64,000 nt of DNA from Ilyonectria destructans (taxonomy: Eukaryota; Ascomycota; Sordariomycetes; Hypocreales; Nectriaceae): positions 1,488,001-1,552,000 of the forward strand of contig JAHEWK010000010.1 in assembly GCA_020740775.1 (NCBI GenBank). The letters are read 5' to 3'. Shown here in pieces: positions 34,613 to 46,891 of the stretch. The notes under the pieces are model-generated. The model made no database searches. It was not told the origin of the DNA and worked only from the letters and a program-made list of their open reading frames with translations. Position 1 is the stretch's first letter. Each line of letters starts with the position of its first letter. The position numbers and the translations under genes are program-made.

Positions 34613-35722
34613 CTACCACTGGGTCTCCTTGGCGGGCTCAGCAGCAGCGGCCCACTCGGTGGTGGCAGGGGGAGCGGTGGTGGTACCGGCGGCACCCCAC
34701 TCCTCACCGGCAGCGCCGTCCCAGCCAGTGGTGGCGGCACCGGCGAAGCCAGCGGCGGGAGCCTCCCAGTCACCACCAGCGAGACCAGACTCGATGGCAG
34801 CGGGGGCGGCCTCCTCCTCGGCGCCGACAACCTTCTCCTCCTCGACCTTCTCCTCGGCCTCGGCCTCGGGGTCACGGTCTGGTGCGAATGTTAGCAAGTC
34901 AAGTCGTTATATCAGGCTCAGCAGGGAGACGTACAGAAGTAAAGATCGACCATGACGTCCCAGGGGGTCTCGCGGTTGTAGATGGTGCCACGGAGGCGGA
35001 GGACCTCACGGGCGAGCATCCACCAGATGCAGCCGATGGCGTGGCGACCCTTGTTGTTGGTGGGGATGGCAACGTCGACGTACTCGGTGGGGGAGTCAGT
35101 GTCGCAAAGGGCAATGACGGGGATGTTGACGTAGGAAGCCTCCTTGATGGCCTGGGCGTCGGTGCGGGGGTCGGTGACGACGATCAGACGGGGCTCCTTG
35201 AAAGAGCGGGTGATGTAGTTGGTGAAGCTACCGGGGGTGAAGCGACCGGCGATGGGGGAGGCACCGGTGTGGGAAGCGAACTTGAGGACGGCACGCTGTC
35301 CGTAGGGACGGGCAGAGATGACACAGACATCGGCGGGGTTGTCAATGGCGGCGATGATGCGGGCGGCCAGGACAATCTTCTCCCTGTAGCGCAAGTTCGG
35401 TTAGCCATGTATGGCGGGGCATTGGATTTCGCGATCTTGATCTTGGTGTTTCCTTTTCGGCTGGAGGAGCTGCAAACGGGTTTATACGTTCGTCGCGCAA
35501 AGCAAAAGAAGCGCACCAAGATCAAGAGAGTGCGAATTTTTCCAAAACGTACCAGGTCTTGCCAACGTTGAGAACGTTGACACCATCGGCACGGGTCTTC
35601 CAGAGGTAAGACTCCATGTGCACCTGCAAGTTCTTGCTGCCAAGGTGAGCCTGAGCAGCCAGGAGCATCTCAATGTCCTGGCTGGTGGCGTTGAAGAGCG
35701 AAGGCAGGTTGGAGGGAGCCAT
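34613..35722 (-). CDS. RPS0: 40S ribosomal protein S0 (uS2)
   Basis: Three exons: 35722-35553, 35383-34935 and 34878-34613, giving 294 residues. The protein begins [20 protein letters not shown] and includes the uS2 blocks [57 protein letters not shown] and [17 protein letters not shown]. It ends in the eukaryotic-specific acidic/Ala-rich tail with repeated W motifs. uS2 is needed for 18S rRNA 3' maturation and 40S assembly in the cytoplasm. Introns use GTACGT donors, and intron 2 has a GCTAAC branch site. The gene is divergent from the mitochondrial bS15 gene across 338 bp. Confidence 0.96.
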
Positions 35723-36060
35723 CTTGACGGATTTTATTCCTGGCGGTTGAGGGGGGTGAGGCGGAAAAGGAGAGTTCGTGATGTTCATGGAAGTCGCAAA
35801 AGTTCGCGAGACCTTCTGAATTTACCAAAAATGTGTGTGGTGGGAGAGCCCTGATGGCGCTAGTCCCAGAGGGTCGTAGTGCGGTAGGATGCGGGACGTC
35901 CAGGCTGTCTGCACGTGATTGAAGCCACTAGTCCCATTCGGGTTCCGTGCGTGCCATCATCAGTCGAGATGGGCCGTGGCCGGTGGGAAATTTTGAGGTC
36001 CGCTCTGGGACATCATCCATCAGTCTTCAGTAGATCAATCCGCTGATTGATGCCTCAATC
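35723..36060. promoter_or_regulatory. Divergent promoter shared by RPS0 and mitochondrial bS15
   Basis: 338 bp separate the two ATGs. No TATA box is visible. It is inferred to serve a cytosolic and a mitochondrial small-subunit ribosomal protein at once. Confidence 0.45.
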
Positions 36061-37081
36061 ATGCCACCCAGACTACAGGCGCTGCCGCGCTTAGGCTCAT
36101 TGAACCGTACGATAACCCTCGACCGCCAATACCGACCCTGCACCTCGACTTACTGACCAATTGTCTCTAGTCTGCCTCCGACCCGCGAAGCCCTCCACCC
36201 CGAACTTCCTCCCCAAAATCCAGACGGCCAACCTCTCCCTACGCGAGAGGAAACGCAACGCCAAGCAGGATCCCTACAAGTACGCCCAGGCCCAGCAGCG
36301 CAAGGCCGCCAATGTCCAGCGCCGCGAGGAGCTCCAGCGCGAGCGCTATGAGGCCGCAGGCGACCCTGTCCGTGGCAATCTCACACCCTTCGTCGAGTCC
36401 CTAGACTCGGCCGGCCAGGCCACCAAGCCCGTTGCGTCCAGTGAAGGCAGTGAAGCTGAGGCTGTGGCCCCGCGGAGGGCGGAGAAGTGGGCACCCGAGT
36501 TGCGGAACCATTTCCTGACTGAGACGGAGCTGGAGGAGGCTGTCAAGCACGCTTATACCCTCACCAAGCCAATGGTCGGAGTCGTCGAGTCACAGATGGA
36601 GCCGGGGACTGAGGGAGATAAGATGAAGCTGCATGAGCAGAGGCACGCCAAGGCTGTTGAGGCTCTGAAGCGCATCACGGCCATGAGCAACAGCAGCGGC
36701 AAGGACCGCTTCCACGCCAACGTGCGACGTATTGTCGACGAGTTCGGCCGCCACAACACAGACAAGGCCCTAAAGCCCAAGCCTCAGTCTATCAACCCTA
36801 GCACCGTGCCCATGCCCGGTCGCGCCGGCCCCGATACGGGCAGCTCCGAGGTCCAGATCGCCATCTTGACGGCAAAGATCCGGACCGTGTCCCAGGCCCT
36901 CGAGATCAACCGAGGCTATAAGGACAAGCACAACAAGCGCAATCTTAGGTTGCTGCTGCACCGGAGACAGAAGCTCCTCAAGTACATGGAGCGCAAGGAG
37001 AGAGGAAGTGAGCGTTGGACCAACATGATTGAGAAGTTGGGTCTCACGCAGGCAACATACAAGGACCAGATCGAGTTGTAG
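36061..37081 (+). CDS. Mitochondrial ribosomal protein bS15m (yeast Mrps28-like)
   Basis: Two exons, 36061-36106 and 36171-37081 (GTACGA donor, CTCTAG acceptor), giving 318 residues. The first exon supplies MPPRLQALPRLGSLN, an Arg-containing, acid-free leader suited to mitochondrial import. The C-terminal ~100 residues carry the S15 signature: GSSEVQIAILTAKI, then HNKRNLRLLLHRRQKLLKYM. The ~200-residue N-terminal extension (RERKRNAKQDPYKYAQAQ and EAVKHAYTLTKPM) is typical of fungal mitochondrial S15. It binds the central domain of mitochondrial 15S rRNA. Without the first exon the frame has no good ATG, which supports the splice. It converges on VMA6 with 210 bp between the ends. Confidence 0.92.
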
Positions 37082-37291
37082 GACTGCTGTAGAATACCTG
37101 TTCTCTATGTACAATACAAAGCCACCATCAATGACGAGCGAACTTGCTTAAGCCGCCTTGCGTCTACCCGTCTCCACCCTTACGGCAGTTGTCGGACCAT
37201 TTCCGTGACATTACGAGCTCAGTTGCTATACTACACAAAATCAAGCTAAAAATCGAAACATGTTTGGGGTGTCATTGCGGAATGCGAGAAA

Positions 37292-38565
37292 TCAGAAGAC
37301 GCTGATGTAGTTGCCAATGCGATCCTTCTGGTTCTGAGCTATGCACTCGGCAATCCAGGTGATGTTGCGAATTTCCTATCAATTGTTAGTTGCTGTCCAA
37401 TCGATTTTAAAATGGGATCAGGGGCACGAACCTGCTCTCTGAGCTTCACCCATCCGTACACAATGGCATAGGTAAACTGCCTGGTGAAGGCACCCTTGGA
37501 GATTTCCATCTCCTTCTGGTAGAACATGTCCTCCAGGGTCTTTCCGTCAGCGTTGCCACCGCCCATGTTTCCGGGGCCAGAAGGGCCACCACCGACAGAG
37601 ACGGCATCGAAGAAGGTCTTGAAGTCGTGCACACCGTCAACGGCCAGACGGACACCCTCGGGGTCCTCAGCGCGCGAGAGCATCAGGGTTCCCTCGGGGT
37701 ACAGCTTGCCAAAGCTAGGGTAGAGCTTGCTGCGGTCCGCCTTGGTCAGGTCGGTGCCGAATGAGTTGAGGGTGATGTTGATGGCTCGGCGGTCAGCCTC
37801 GAACTCGAGGATCTCAGACATGACCTCGGCGGTGGGGGTCCCAGCCATGTCAGCGTGGGTGTTGACGAAGTTGTAGAAGTCCTCCAGGTAGTTCTTGTAG
37901 AGGGTATTTCGAACAATCTCGATGTTGAGCTCGTCGAGATCCTGGTGGCTCAGGCTGCCTTTGAAGTAAGGCGCCAAAGGCGTCTCAATCAGGACGCTGT
38001 TGTAGAGCTCCTCGATGTTGGTGGCGACGCAGAGGACAGGCATGGTCTCGAACCAGCCGAGAGGGTGGCATCGCTCAAGGAGCTCGCGAGTGTCGCGCTC
38101 ATGCAGAGTGCCAGTAATGAGAAGGGCGACATTGTCAATCATGTAGCCGTAGGTGACGTAGTCCATGAAGGTCGCCAGCGATCCGACGACATTGGCACGG
38201 ACATATCGGAACTCGGAGATGAGCTTCTCGGTCGTCTTGGCTGCGAGGCTCGAGGTAGATGGATTGGGAGGGAGGGATGCGAGGAAGTCGCCATAGGCAG
38301 GGCCGAGCTGGAGCTTGAGGTCTGGACGTCTCAGTACACGGGAGCGAGAGGGGCCAATACGGACGCAAAAACATACCGTCAATGGTCTCGCACTGGGTCA
38401 AGTTGTTGTAGGCCGAGCCGGTGAGCAGGCTGTTGCGATAGCCTCGCACAATGCCCTCGACGTAGCTGTTGCCAGGTCAGTTCCCAGTTGCATGCATGCC
38501 TCATCATGGAAGCTCTCCTAGGCTTCCACATACCCATTGTTGACGTTGAAAAGAAGGCCCTCCAT
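37292..38565 (-). CDS. VMA6: V-type ATPase subunit d
   Basis: Four exons: 38565-38534, 38465-38377, 38321-37432 and 37375-37292, giving 364 residues. The start MEGLLFNVNNGYVEGIVRGYR is the conserved N-terminus. Later blocks include FRYVRANVVGSLATFMDYVTYGYMIDNVALLITGTLHERD, CHPLGWFETMPVL, EDFYNF and a C-terminus ending RIGNYISVF. Subunit d couples the peripheral V1 stalk to the V0 membrane ring and is required for vacuolar and endosomal acidification. Introns are GTATGT or GTTCGT to AG, and all phases agree. The length equals the usual fungal size. It is divergent from NOP58. Confidence 0.96.
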
Positions 38566-39046
38566 CCTGACTGATGTGGAATTCGTTCGAGTCTAACGCG
38601 TATGAGGCTGGCGAGAAGATGCGCGACGTATTGTGTAAGCTGGGTGGACTTGGACGTTGGCGATGGAGGGAGCTGGATCGTCAAAAGATGCCGCCTAGCA
38701 TTCCCAAGCCTGCAGCAACAACGACAACGAGCTGCGTCGACATGGCTTGCACGTGAGTGGCCGGGTATCCACAGCGAAGTGGGTACGTACCTGGAAGAGT
38801 TCGCTCGGATAAATGGTACTACCGGCATCCGACGGCCCATGCATGCAATCCACTTTGTGCACCAGCACCAGCAGGCAAAAAAAATTGGGTGGAGACTCTA
38901 GAGCTTCAACTGAAATTTTTCCATCGCCCAGCCCACCTCGCACTTTCCTTTGCAGCGTGCACAGCGAACGGAATTGTGCCTCGCGAGGAAATCACGACGT
39001 CAATCGAACAGTGCGATATTAACGGGAAAGAGCACACGAAGCCAAG
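38566..39046. promoter_or_regulatory. Divergent promoter between VMA6 and NOP58
   Basis: 481-bp spacer between two oppositely transcribed genes, moderately GC-rich. Inferred shared promoter region; no specific element is proposed. Confidence 0.4.
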
Positions 39047-41028
39047 ATGTCGCTCTTTGTGCTTGCCGAGACGCCGGCAGGGTAAGTCGCGACCGTCGAG
39101 AACGGAGGCACAGCGAAGGTGCGACCCGGTCGATGGTTCATGGAATGCTAACAATTGGCAGCTACGGCCTGTTCAAGGCTACGGACAAGAAGATGCTGAA
39201 GAACGAGGAACTCGCCGCTGAGCTGGGACGTCCTGAGAAGGTCGTTGAGATGTGAGTAACTGGTTTTTTTCTTCTCTTCTCGACAGAAGCGACTCTGTCG
39301 GGATCGCGAAGACGAGACATTCTATCGTGTCTCTCTTTGGATCAAGACAGCAAGCAATGAACACAACTAACGCGTCTATCGTCCCTCAGGCTCAAGCTGA
39401 AGAAGTTCGTCAAGTTCGACAGCGCTGCCACCGCTCTCGAGGAGGCTGCTGCCCTCAAGGAAGGCAAGATTCCTGACCTACTCACCGGACTCCTCGAGGA
39501 CCTCAAGGCCGAGAAGAAGGCGTCGATCGCCGTCGCCGACATGAAGCTGGGCACGGCCATCTCCAACATGGCCGACCTCAACCTCCAGCCTGTCTCAGGC
39601 TCCAACACCATGGATCTCTTCCGAGGCATTCGAGGCAACCTCTCCAACTTGATCCCCGGCCTCGAGGTTGAGAACATTGACCGCATGGCTCTTGGTCTCT
39701 CTCACTCCATGTCCCGTCACAAGCTCAAGTTCTCCGCCGACAAGGTCGACTCCATGATCATTCAGGCCATCAAGCTGCTCGATGATCTCGACAAGGAGCT
39801 CAACGTCTACGCCATGCGAACCAAGGAGTGGTACGGCTGGCACTTCCCTGAGATGGCCAAGATCCTCAATGACAACCTGGCCTACGCTCGCGTCGTCCTC
39901 GCTGTCGGCATGCGCACCAACATTGCTACCAGCGATCTCTCCGAGGTCCTGCCCGAGGAGGTCGAGGTTGCCATCAAGGCTGCCGCCGAGATCAGCATGG
40001 GTACCGAGATCACCGATGAGGATCTCGACAACATCAAGCTCCTGGCTGACCAGGTCATCACCTACACTGAGTACCGAGCTCAGCTGTCCTCGTACCTCGA
40101 GAGCCGCATGCGCGCCATTGCCCCCAACCTGACTGCCCTCATCGGCTACCTGGTTGGTGCCCGTCTCATTGCCCACGCTGGTTCTCTCATCAGCCTGGCC
40201 AAGTCTCCCGGTTCTACCATTCAGATCCTCGGTGCCGAGAAGGCGCTGTTCCGTGCCCTCAAGACCAAGCACGACACCCCCAAGTACGGTCTCATCTACC
40301 ACTCCTCTCTCATTGGCCAGGCCACTGGACGAAACAAGGGAAAGATTGCCCGTATGCTGTCTGCCAAGGCCGCTCTGGGTCTCCGTGTCGATGCTCTCGG
40401 CGAGTTCGAGGACGATGTCGATGACGAGGAGCGTGCCATCCTCGGTCTGAGCAACCGCATCAAGTTGGAGAACCAGCTCAGAAAGCTCGAGGGCAAGCCC
40501 CTTCTCCCCAAGGGCACCAACGTCACCCCTTCGGGTGAGATTGTCGGTGCTGGCCAGTTCACCCTGAAGGAGTCTCGCCGATACAACGCCGACGCCGATG
40601 GTGTCTCTGACGAGGAGCCCAAGTCTGCCAAGAAGAGCAAGAAGTCCAAGAAGCTGATCCAGGAGGTCGACGAGGAGATGAAGGATGCCGAGGACGAGGA
40701 CAGTGACGACGAGGCTGTTGCCACCCCTGCCAAAGCCAAGAAGCTCTCCGAGGCTGACTACGAGCGTCTCGCCGAGGCCGCCGGTATCTCGGTCAAGAAG
40801 TTCAAGCGCAAGTACGAGCGCGGCGATGTCGATGTCAACGATGACGGCACCCCCAAGGTCTTCAGCAAGAAGGAACTGAAGAAGGCTCGCAAGGCTGAGG
40901 AGAAGGCCACTCCCTCCAAGGCCGAGCCCGAGAAGAAGAAGAAGCGCAAGCACGACGACTCGGAGGATGAGGCCGAGGCCAAGAAAGAGAAGAAGCAGAA
41001 GAAGAAGAAGCGCCAATCCACGGACTAG
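39047..41028 (+). CDS. NOP58: Nucleolar protein Nop58 (box C/D snoRNP core)
   Basis: Three exons: 39047-39081, 39162-39251 and 39390-41028, giving 587 residues. The start [17 protein letters not shown] is the conserved NOP5 N-terminus. A coiled-coil region and the Nop domain follow ([53 protein letters not shown]). The last ~140 residues are Lys/Glu/Asp-rich with KKSKKSKK and KKKKRKH clusters. Nop58 binds box C/D snoRNAs with Nop56, Snu13 and fibrillarin to direct 2'-O-methylation of rRNA in the nucleolus. Donors are GTAAGT and GTGAGT. A 515-aa antisense ORF in the same interval is a codon-bias shadow. Confidence 0.97.
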
Positions 41029-42159
41029 GAGCCCCCGCGGAAGAAGTCGTAGCGCAAGCAGCGACGACGCTGAAACGGATAACGGGAGCGGACTGGGCCT
41101 CGTCCTGCTCCGCCTCCTCCTTTCTCTTACTCGTCTGGACACTCCCGATGGACCATTCCCAACACAACGAACGATTGGACGGTTCCCGATGTGTAGATAT
41201 GTGATACCTGAGAGACTTTGGCATGGCAGCTTCTGGCTTAACTGTTGCCCACACCTTTTTCCTGGTTGGCTGGCGTTTGGGCGGAAGGGGCATATTGGCG
41301 TGGATGGTCATTTTTTCACTTATTTTTTGTGCTTTATCTCCTCCCTATCTCTCTTTTGTTCTAATGTCTTGTGATGTACTCATTTGACTGGATGTGAATC
41401 TTGGGAGAGAAGGGGAGACAGATGATGTATTTTGTGGAGCAGGGTCTAAAAAAAAGTCAAGTCGAGTCTTCGACGTTCAAAATCATCCGACATTGCTGTA
41501 TGTGACTGTCATCGCCATCAAATGGTGGAAAGAAATCGCCTTCCACTTGAGGGTGCGAACGCTCCCATGACAAGTCACATTCCTCTAAATAGACTAAGTC
41601 AAAATTCTCAACGAGACGAAAAGCGATGATTAAATTCAGTCAAACTGCGCACTGTACGACAATTCATACAAGAAGAGTAATTTTTCAAAGAACGACTTGG
41701 GGTATCAATGCCCAGCACACTAAGCAGTATCCGTCCGTCCCATCCCCCTAATCCTGTGCCCTTTCGAGCAATCTGGGTATCCGTCAAAGAGGCACATCAT
41801 CATCATCGTTTCCATCGAATCCACACATCTCAATCATGAGCTACCTCCTCGCAAAATGTCTTGAATAGACTGAAATCAAATACATACGACTGTGTTGTTG
41901 GAGTGGTTGGTATTAGGAGGTTTTGTCGACGGGTGGGTATCTGAACGGCGAGGCAAAAACAAAAAAAGCACGCGATAATCAGGTTCGGAGCACCGGCGCT
42001 CGAGAGTTTCCGGAGTCGATGGGGAAAAAACACTGCGCTTCTGTTGAAGACGAGAGGAGCAACGAGGAGTGCTTTCGAAATCAAGTAGACCAGCCTATTC
42101 CCATCGAGGAAAAACCTCAAGCGTTAGCCCGGTGCGCCGATAGAGGTTCATGACATTGT
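41029..42159. other. Convergent spacer between NOP58 and the stomatin gene
   Basis: 3' regions of two converging genes, with short T- and A-runs near 41450 and no convincing ORF. No gene is seen. Confidence 0.4.
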
Positions 42160-43389
42160 TTAAATGTTCTCCACCACGCGGGCATGCATGGCTTGTTCAA
42201 AGCCGGAATCCTGACCTCCAAAGTCATTGAGGGCATTATCATTGCCGCCGCTGGACTCGCCAGTAGTGTTGGAGGCCATGGCCGCGTTGAGGGCGTTGCC
42301 CATGGTCTGGTTGGCACCAGGCAGGAAGATGACCTTGCTGTTGGCCGACTTGGCCATGGCCTGCATAGCCTCGAGATAGCGGATCTGCATGGCAGGGGCG
42401 GAGCTGAGGATGTCGGCGGCTTGACGCATCAACTTGGCGGATTCAACCTAGGAGACTTTGAGTTAGCATGTACTTGTAAAGTGAAATCGAATCCACAGGG
42501 GGAAGGGGTGGATGGAAGGTACCTCGGCCTTGGCAGCAATGATCTTGCTCTCACCGATACGCTTGCTCTGGGCGGCCATGGAAAGAGACTCCTGGAGCTC
42601 CTGGCTGAAGATGATGTCCTTGATGAGCATGCTCTCAACCTGAACACCCCAACCGGCAGCAACATCCTCGATGATCTCGCCAATGGACTGGGCGATCTCC
42701 TCACGACGCTCAATGACATCCTGAAGGACGCGGGCACCGACAACGTGGCGCAGGGTAGTCTGGGTACGCTCCATGAGAGCCTGGCGGACATTGTTGATAC
42801 CGAAGGCGGCGATGTGGGGGGCAACAATGTGGTAGTAAATGACCGAGGTGAGACGCAGTGTGACATTGTCCTTGGTCATGCAGATCTGCTCGGGGACCTC
42901 TGCGGTCTGGATCTTGACGTCGATCTGGATGAGGCGCTCACTGAGAGGGTTGACCTGGACCAGGCCGGGATCGACAGCCTTGTAGAAGCGGCCGAACTTT
43001 GTAACGAGGCCAACATTACCCTGCTGGACGTTCTTGAACGGGTTGGGGCAGATGATGCAGCAGGGGATAGCACCCATGGTTCCGACGACGTTTCCGAGAG
43101 CATTGACTGTGGATAGAGGTTAGTGTATGTGTTTATTTGACTGCAACTGCAACGGCATGTGTGACGAAAGTCCGCGACGGGGAAAGGCAAAAGACGTACT
43201 CATGGTGCCGTACCAGCCCTTGGGGTTGGCATCATTCTCGACAATGGTCGCATAGCTGCGCTGGAGATCCTCCTTCTTGGGCGGGATGACGGTCATCTTG
43301 GTCTGGGTCTGGAAGCCTCCGGTGCCCTGCTCGGGCGCCTTGGAGGAGCTGTCGCCGTTAACGGTGACCGCGGGGACGGAGGACGACAT
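42160..43389 (-). CDS. Stomatin-family (SPFH/band 7) membrane protein
   Basis: Three exons: 43389-43200, 43106-42523 and 42447-42160, giving 353 residues. After a Ser/Thr-rich N-terminus, a short hydrophobic Cys-rich patch (GTMGAIPCCIICPNPF, about residues 70-85) probably anchors the protein through a membrane hairpin and palmitoylation. The band 7 domain follows (VGLVTKFGRFYKAVDPGLVQVNPLSERL, NVTLRLTSVIYYHIV, RTQTTLRHVVGARVLQDVIERREEIA, WGVQVESMLIKDI), then a C-terminal coiled coil. Stomatins organise cholesterol/ergosterol-rich membrane microdomains. A second in-frame ATG at 43476 would add 29 residues. I prefer 43389 because MSSSVPA resembles other fungal starts, but both are open. Introns use GTACGT and GTACCT donors. 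Confidence 0.88.
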
Positions 43390-46300
43390 GTCTGTGGTTG
43401 TTGAGTGGTTGTCGCTCGATTGTGTTTGCTTGATCAGAGGCGTCCCGTCGTCAGGAGTATGGATGACTGGCGGCATGCGATTGTATATGTAACGTGTGAG
43501 TGTGGTAGCGTGATGATGGTGTGGGATGGAATATTTGATGTTTCGGGGCGGGGGAATCGATTGCTATTTAATCTGATGGTGCTGACCAGCCAGGTTGCCA
43601 GGTCATGCATTTCGGTGAATCACTGACGTACTGATGAAGGAAGTACGGCACCGGAACACCTGCCGACCGCTGGGACTGGAGAGGCACCAGTGCACCACCG
43701 ACCCTGGGCGAGGAAAGCTGTCCACGGGTCCATGTGTCGCACCTGCCCTGGTGCTGCTGCTCCCTGTCGATAGCTCCTGCAGCGGGCAAGAGCTTCACGC
43801 AGGCCCCACACCGCCCTCCACTTGGCAGGCCGGCTGGGGCATTGCAGCATCCTTTGGGGCTGCCACTCAACCCACTGCGGCTTTGCCCACGCTTTTGCCC
43901 ACGCCTTGCCCACACGGGCCACATCCAACACACATAACACAAACAAGTTCGCCCAGGTCCGCCTGCCGTCGGCGTGCGATTGGCCGCGCCTTCCCCCCCA
44001 AAAAACGGGGGTATTGTGCGGGGCAGACCTCTTCGGCAGGTGGCGTCGTCCATCGGATGCACGGCTCACGGATGGCGCCCACCCCACCGACGACCGTCGC
44101 CCAGGCTCCAGCAATTGATTCCATCACTAATGGTCACTGCCCGTGGGCAAGCGCGCCAGAGGGGCTTTTTCGCCAATCGCGAGATGGATTCAAAGCATTG
44201 TGTTGGGATACGACGAATGCGACACGGCGTAATAACATGTCCGCCTGCCTTCTCGCCCAGGCTGCTCGCCCAACTTTCCGCTTCATCCCGACCGTCGTGG
44301 CCACAGCTAGGTAGGCACCCAATCCACGCAAAACCGCTACAACGTTTCAAAGTCGCCTCGTAAAAAGCCCTCCATCCATTGCTCGCAGATGACGCCAAGG
44401 GGCCGTCTTCTCTCGGCTAGGGAGACATCCGGCGACGATTCGTCCACCCCCTGCTCTAAGAGACTGGGCACTCTCATGACAACCCACATTCCAGCCAACA
44501 GCGGCGATCAGCCAACTGGTCACCCTGGATCGTTAGAAGTACGTACTGCACAACTGCTTGCGATGCCCAACCGAGTCATTAATGCCGACAACTCACAACT
44601 CGTCGCAACGGATGCTTCTTTTGACACGCCGCGTGCGCTCGCTTCGGCCACGGTAGTATCGCAGCCTTTTCAACCTCGACCCACGATGCCGCGAAACCCG
44701 CTTGCCCGCCCTGTTGCCGAGAGAGGCCTGACAAAAGTGCTGCAACAATCTATTAGCTCGCTCTCCAAACGCGTCCAAAATTTCCGTCCGATCTACAAAG
44801 GTGGTGTGCCAAAACGACGTCCATGGCCCCATTCACCCAATCATGAGCTCGGCGCATTATCGTCGCCCTCGGAACTGCGGAGCTCTGGCAGCGTGACTTG
44901 TGCACTGCCTCCATCTAGCACAACCCAAAATCCCAATCGACGTCGGCCAAGAAGTATCCAGCTTGGCAACGACAATCGACTGACAAATTTTTCCCCGCAA
45001 CGATCAAGATGTGGAAGTGACCGAAACAAGGCGTGTCTCCATAGTCCACCCACCGCAATTCTAGAATGCTTCTCAAGTACAGGCCTGGGCTATGGAACAC
45101 TACGGCTTACACCTCGCCTCCTTTGCGCGCAGCCTTGTCCCTGGGGATATGACGTGGGTTCTTACTAAATTTCCACTTTTTTCCGGCTGTCATCACAATG
45201 CCTTCTGCACCCCACAAGGATCACAACTGTAATGTAGATCGAGAATATTTTGCCACAAATTCCCCTTTTCATTGTGGCAGTCAGCATCAGGCTGGCATAC
45301 TCTCTAAATATTAGGGGATTGCTGGTGTTTATTTCTTTGGTATTTATTTCGCTAAGAACCGAAGATTCCTCGGCTTTGGTGACAACATCACGACTCCACA
45401 TATTTGATCATTGTGGGGAGTGCCATCCACCCCTGGAATCACGAGACAGTCAAATAATCTCGACTAACGCTCTCATTAATTGAAGGCTGAGTCTCGCCTC
45501 ATCTCCAACAAGAGACTCATTTCACTCTGCTCCGCCACCGCCGCACCCACTGTAACCGCTGGGACCAGATAACCTCATTCTCGGCCCCGGCCCCGCTTCT
45601 GCGGCCCCACACTCATCCTCGCCTCACGCCCATCTCCCTATTGCATAGTCAATGTAAATCTCGGCGAGAATATCCATTACCTGCACATCAATAACGCCAA
45701 TCCTTCCCAAGATCGCTATCCCGGGGGTAACTTTCTCTAAAAGGTTGCCTGGAATTCATCTGATGCCAGGATTGACATACTCCGCCGCAGTAGTCTCTCA
45801 TGTGTTGGTGGTACCTTTGGCATAGCCACGAACATGCTCTCCTGTTGGCCCAATGGTGGAATTTTAGAATAAGCCAAATAAAATAGCTCACATCAGCCTC
45901 TTTTTCTGGGCCAACAAGACCCTCACAGGGCAGTGCTTTGTTTTTTCGGCGGTTACCCTCAACGTCGAGGCTGGCGGTGACAACATGTGCAGTTCATCAG
46001 GGGTGGCCATCAATGTGGTTCGTCCCTTTCCCTCTTCTTGCCGCCACTGTGCAAGGCTTTTCGTACTCCAGGGCAGAATTCTTGACAGGAACTTTCTACT
46101 CCAGTGGCCAGCGAGCGCCGGAGACGTACGATTATCACATGGCGGTGCACTTTGGCCACTTCTCTAGTTGGAAACCCTGCAGCTCTTAGATTCAGTCATG
46201 TTGGTCAATGGACGTAATTGAATGCTTACATGTCTGTTATACTATGATACACCCTCAAGGCAGATTACACTCGCCGTTTGGCGGGCATCCGTCATCCGGA

Positions 46301-46891
46301 ATGACTCTCTCCGCTGAATCTCGCATGGCCTACAGAAGGGCAACTTCCATGAAAGCTCGTGGAACCGAGCATGTTTCGTTTTGACAACAAGATCAAATCT
46401 GGTGCAAGCTCTCTTACATCCTGTTATCTGCAGTTGTAAAGTCGATCATATGCTGTAGGGTAAGGTCACCGGAAACAAGACAGGTTCAGCAAAGCATTGT
46501 TGAAACGCCACATATAAGTAATCAAACATAATAATTGATGAAAATTATTGTAGTGCAATCCAACTATCATTTTGGGGCGTGGTTTTGTAACCTAGTTGTT
46601 GCCTCAGCGTCCGCACATATCTTGGTGACGGTAAATTGATATACCTATGCGACAACAATTGAGGAAGACTAATTATATTCAACAAAAATGTGATATCTGC
46701 ACCCCCACAGCCCTGATTCAATAGGATTGAAATGAACATTTTAAAATATATAAGAGAGTGAATTCTGAGACAGTGAACTACGTATCTCGAAATGAACTGC
46801 GCCTATGACGTTGCGTGCGGGTATCGCGATGCGCACGTGTCAGGTTCTTGTATCTTCTTTTCGTTGCCTGCCCTCATCAATTAACAAACCA
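43390..46891. other. Gene-poor region with an orphan-like ORF
   Basis: No recognisable gene in about 3.5 kb. The longest plus-strand ORF (44389-45168, 259 codons) is Ser/Pro/Arg-rich without any motif and could be an orphan gene or chance. Overlapping ORFs at 43634-44314 and on the minus strand are GC-composition shadows. From 45200 onward the DNA becomes AT-richer with only short ORFs. Confidence 0.35.

Noticed and set aside
34576..35571. Plus-strand 331-codon ORF opposite RPS0
   Set aside because: Mirrors the GC-biased RPS0 exons and crosses both RPS0 introns; low complexity.
37855..38424. Plus-strand ORF opposite VMA6
   Set aside because: Shadow of the conserved VMA6 exon; crosses an intron.
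39595..41142. 515-codon antisense ORF opposite NOP58
   Set aside because: Leu/Val/Gly-rich shadow produced by strong codon bias of the sense gene; no motif of its own.
42184..43116. 310-codon plus-strand ORF opposite the stomatin gene
   Set aside because: Shadow frame; the sense strand has an unambiguous band 7 domain and matching splice sites.
44389..45168. 259-codon plus-strand ORF as a gene
   Set aside because: Ser/Pro/Arg-rich with no motif, no clear promoter, and overlapping ORFs on the other strand; kept only as a possible orphan in the spacer description.
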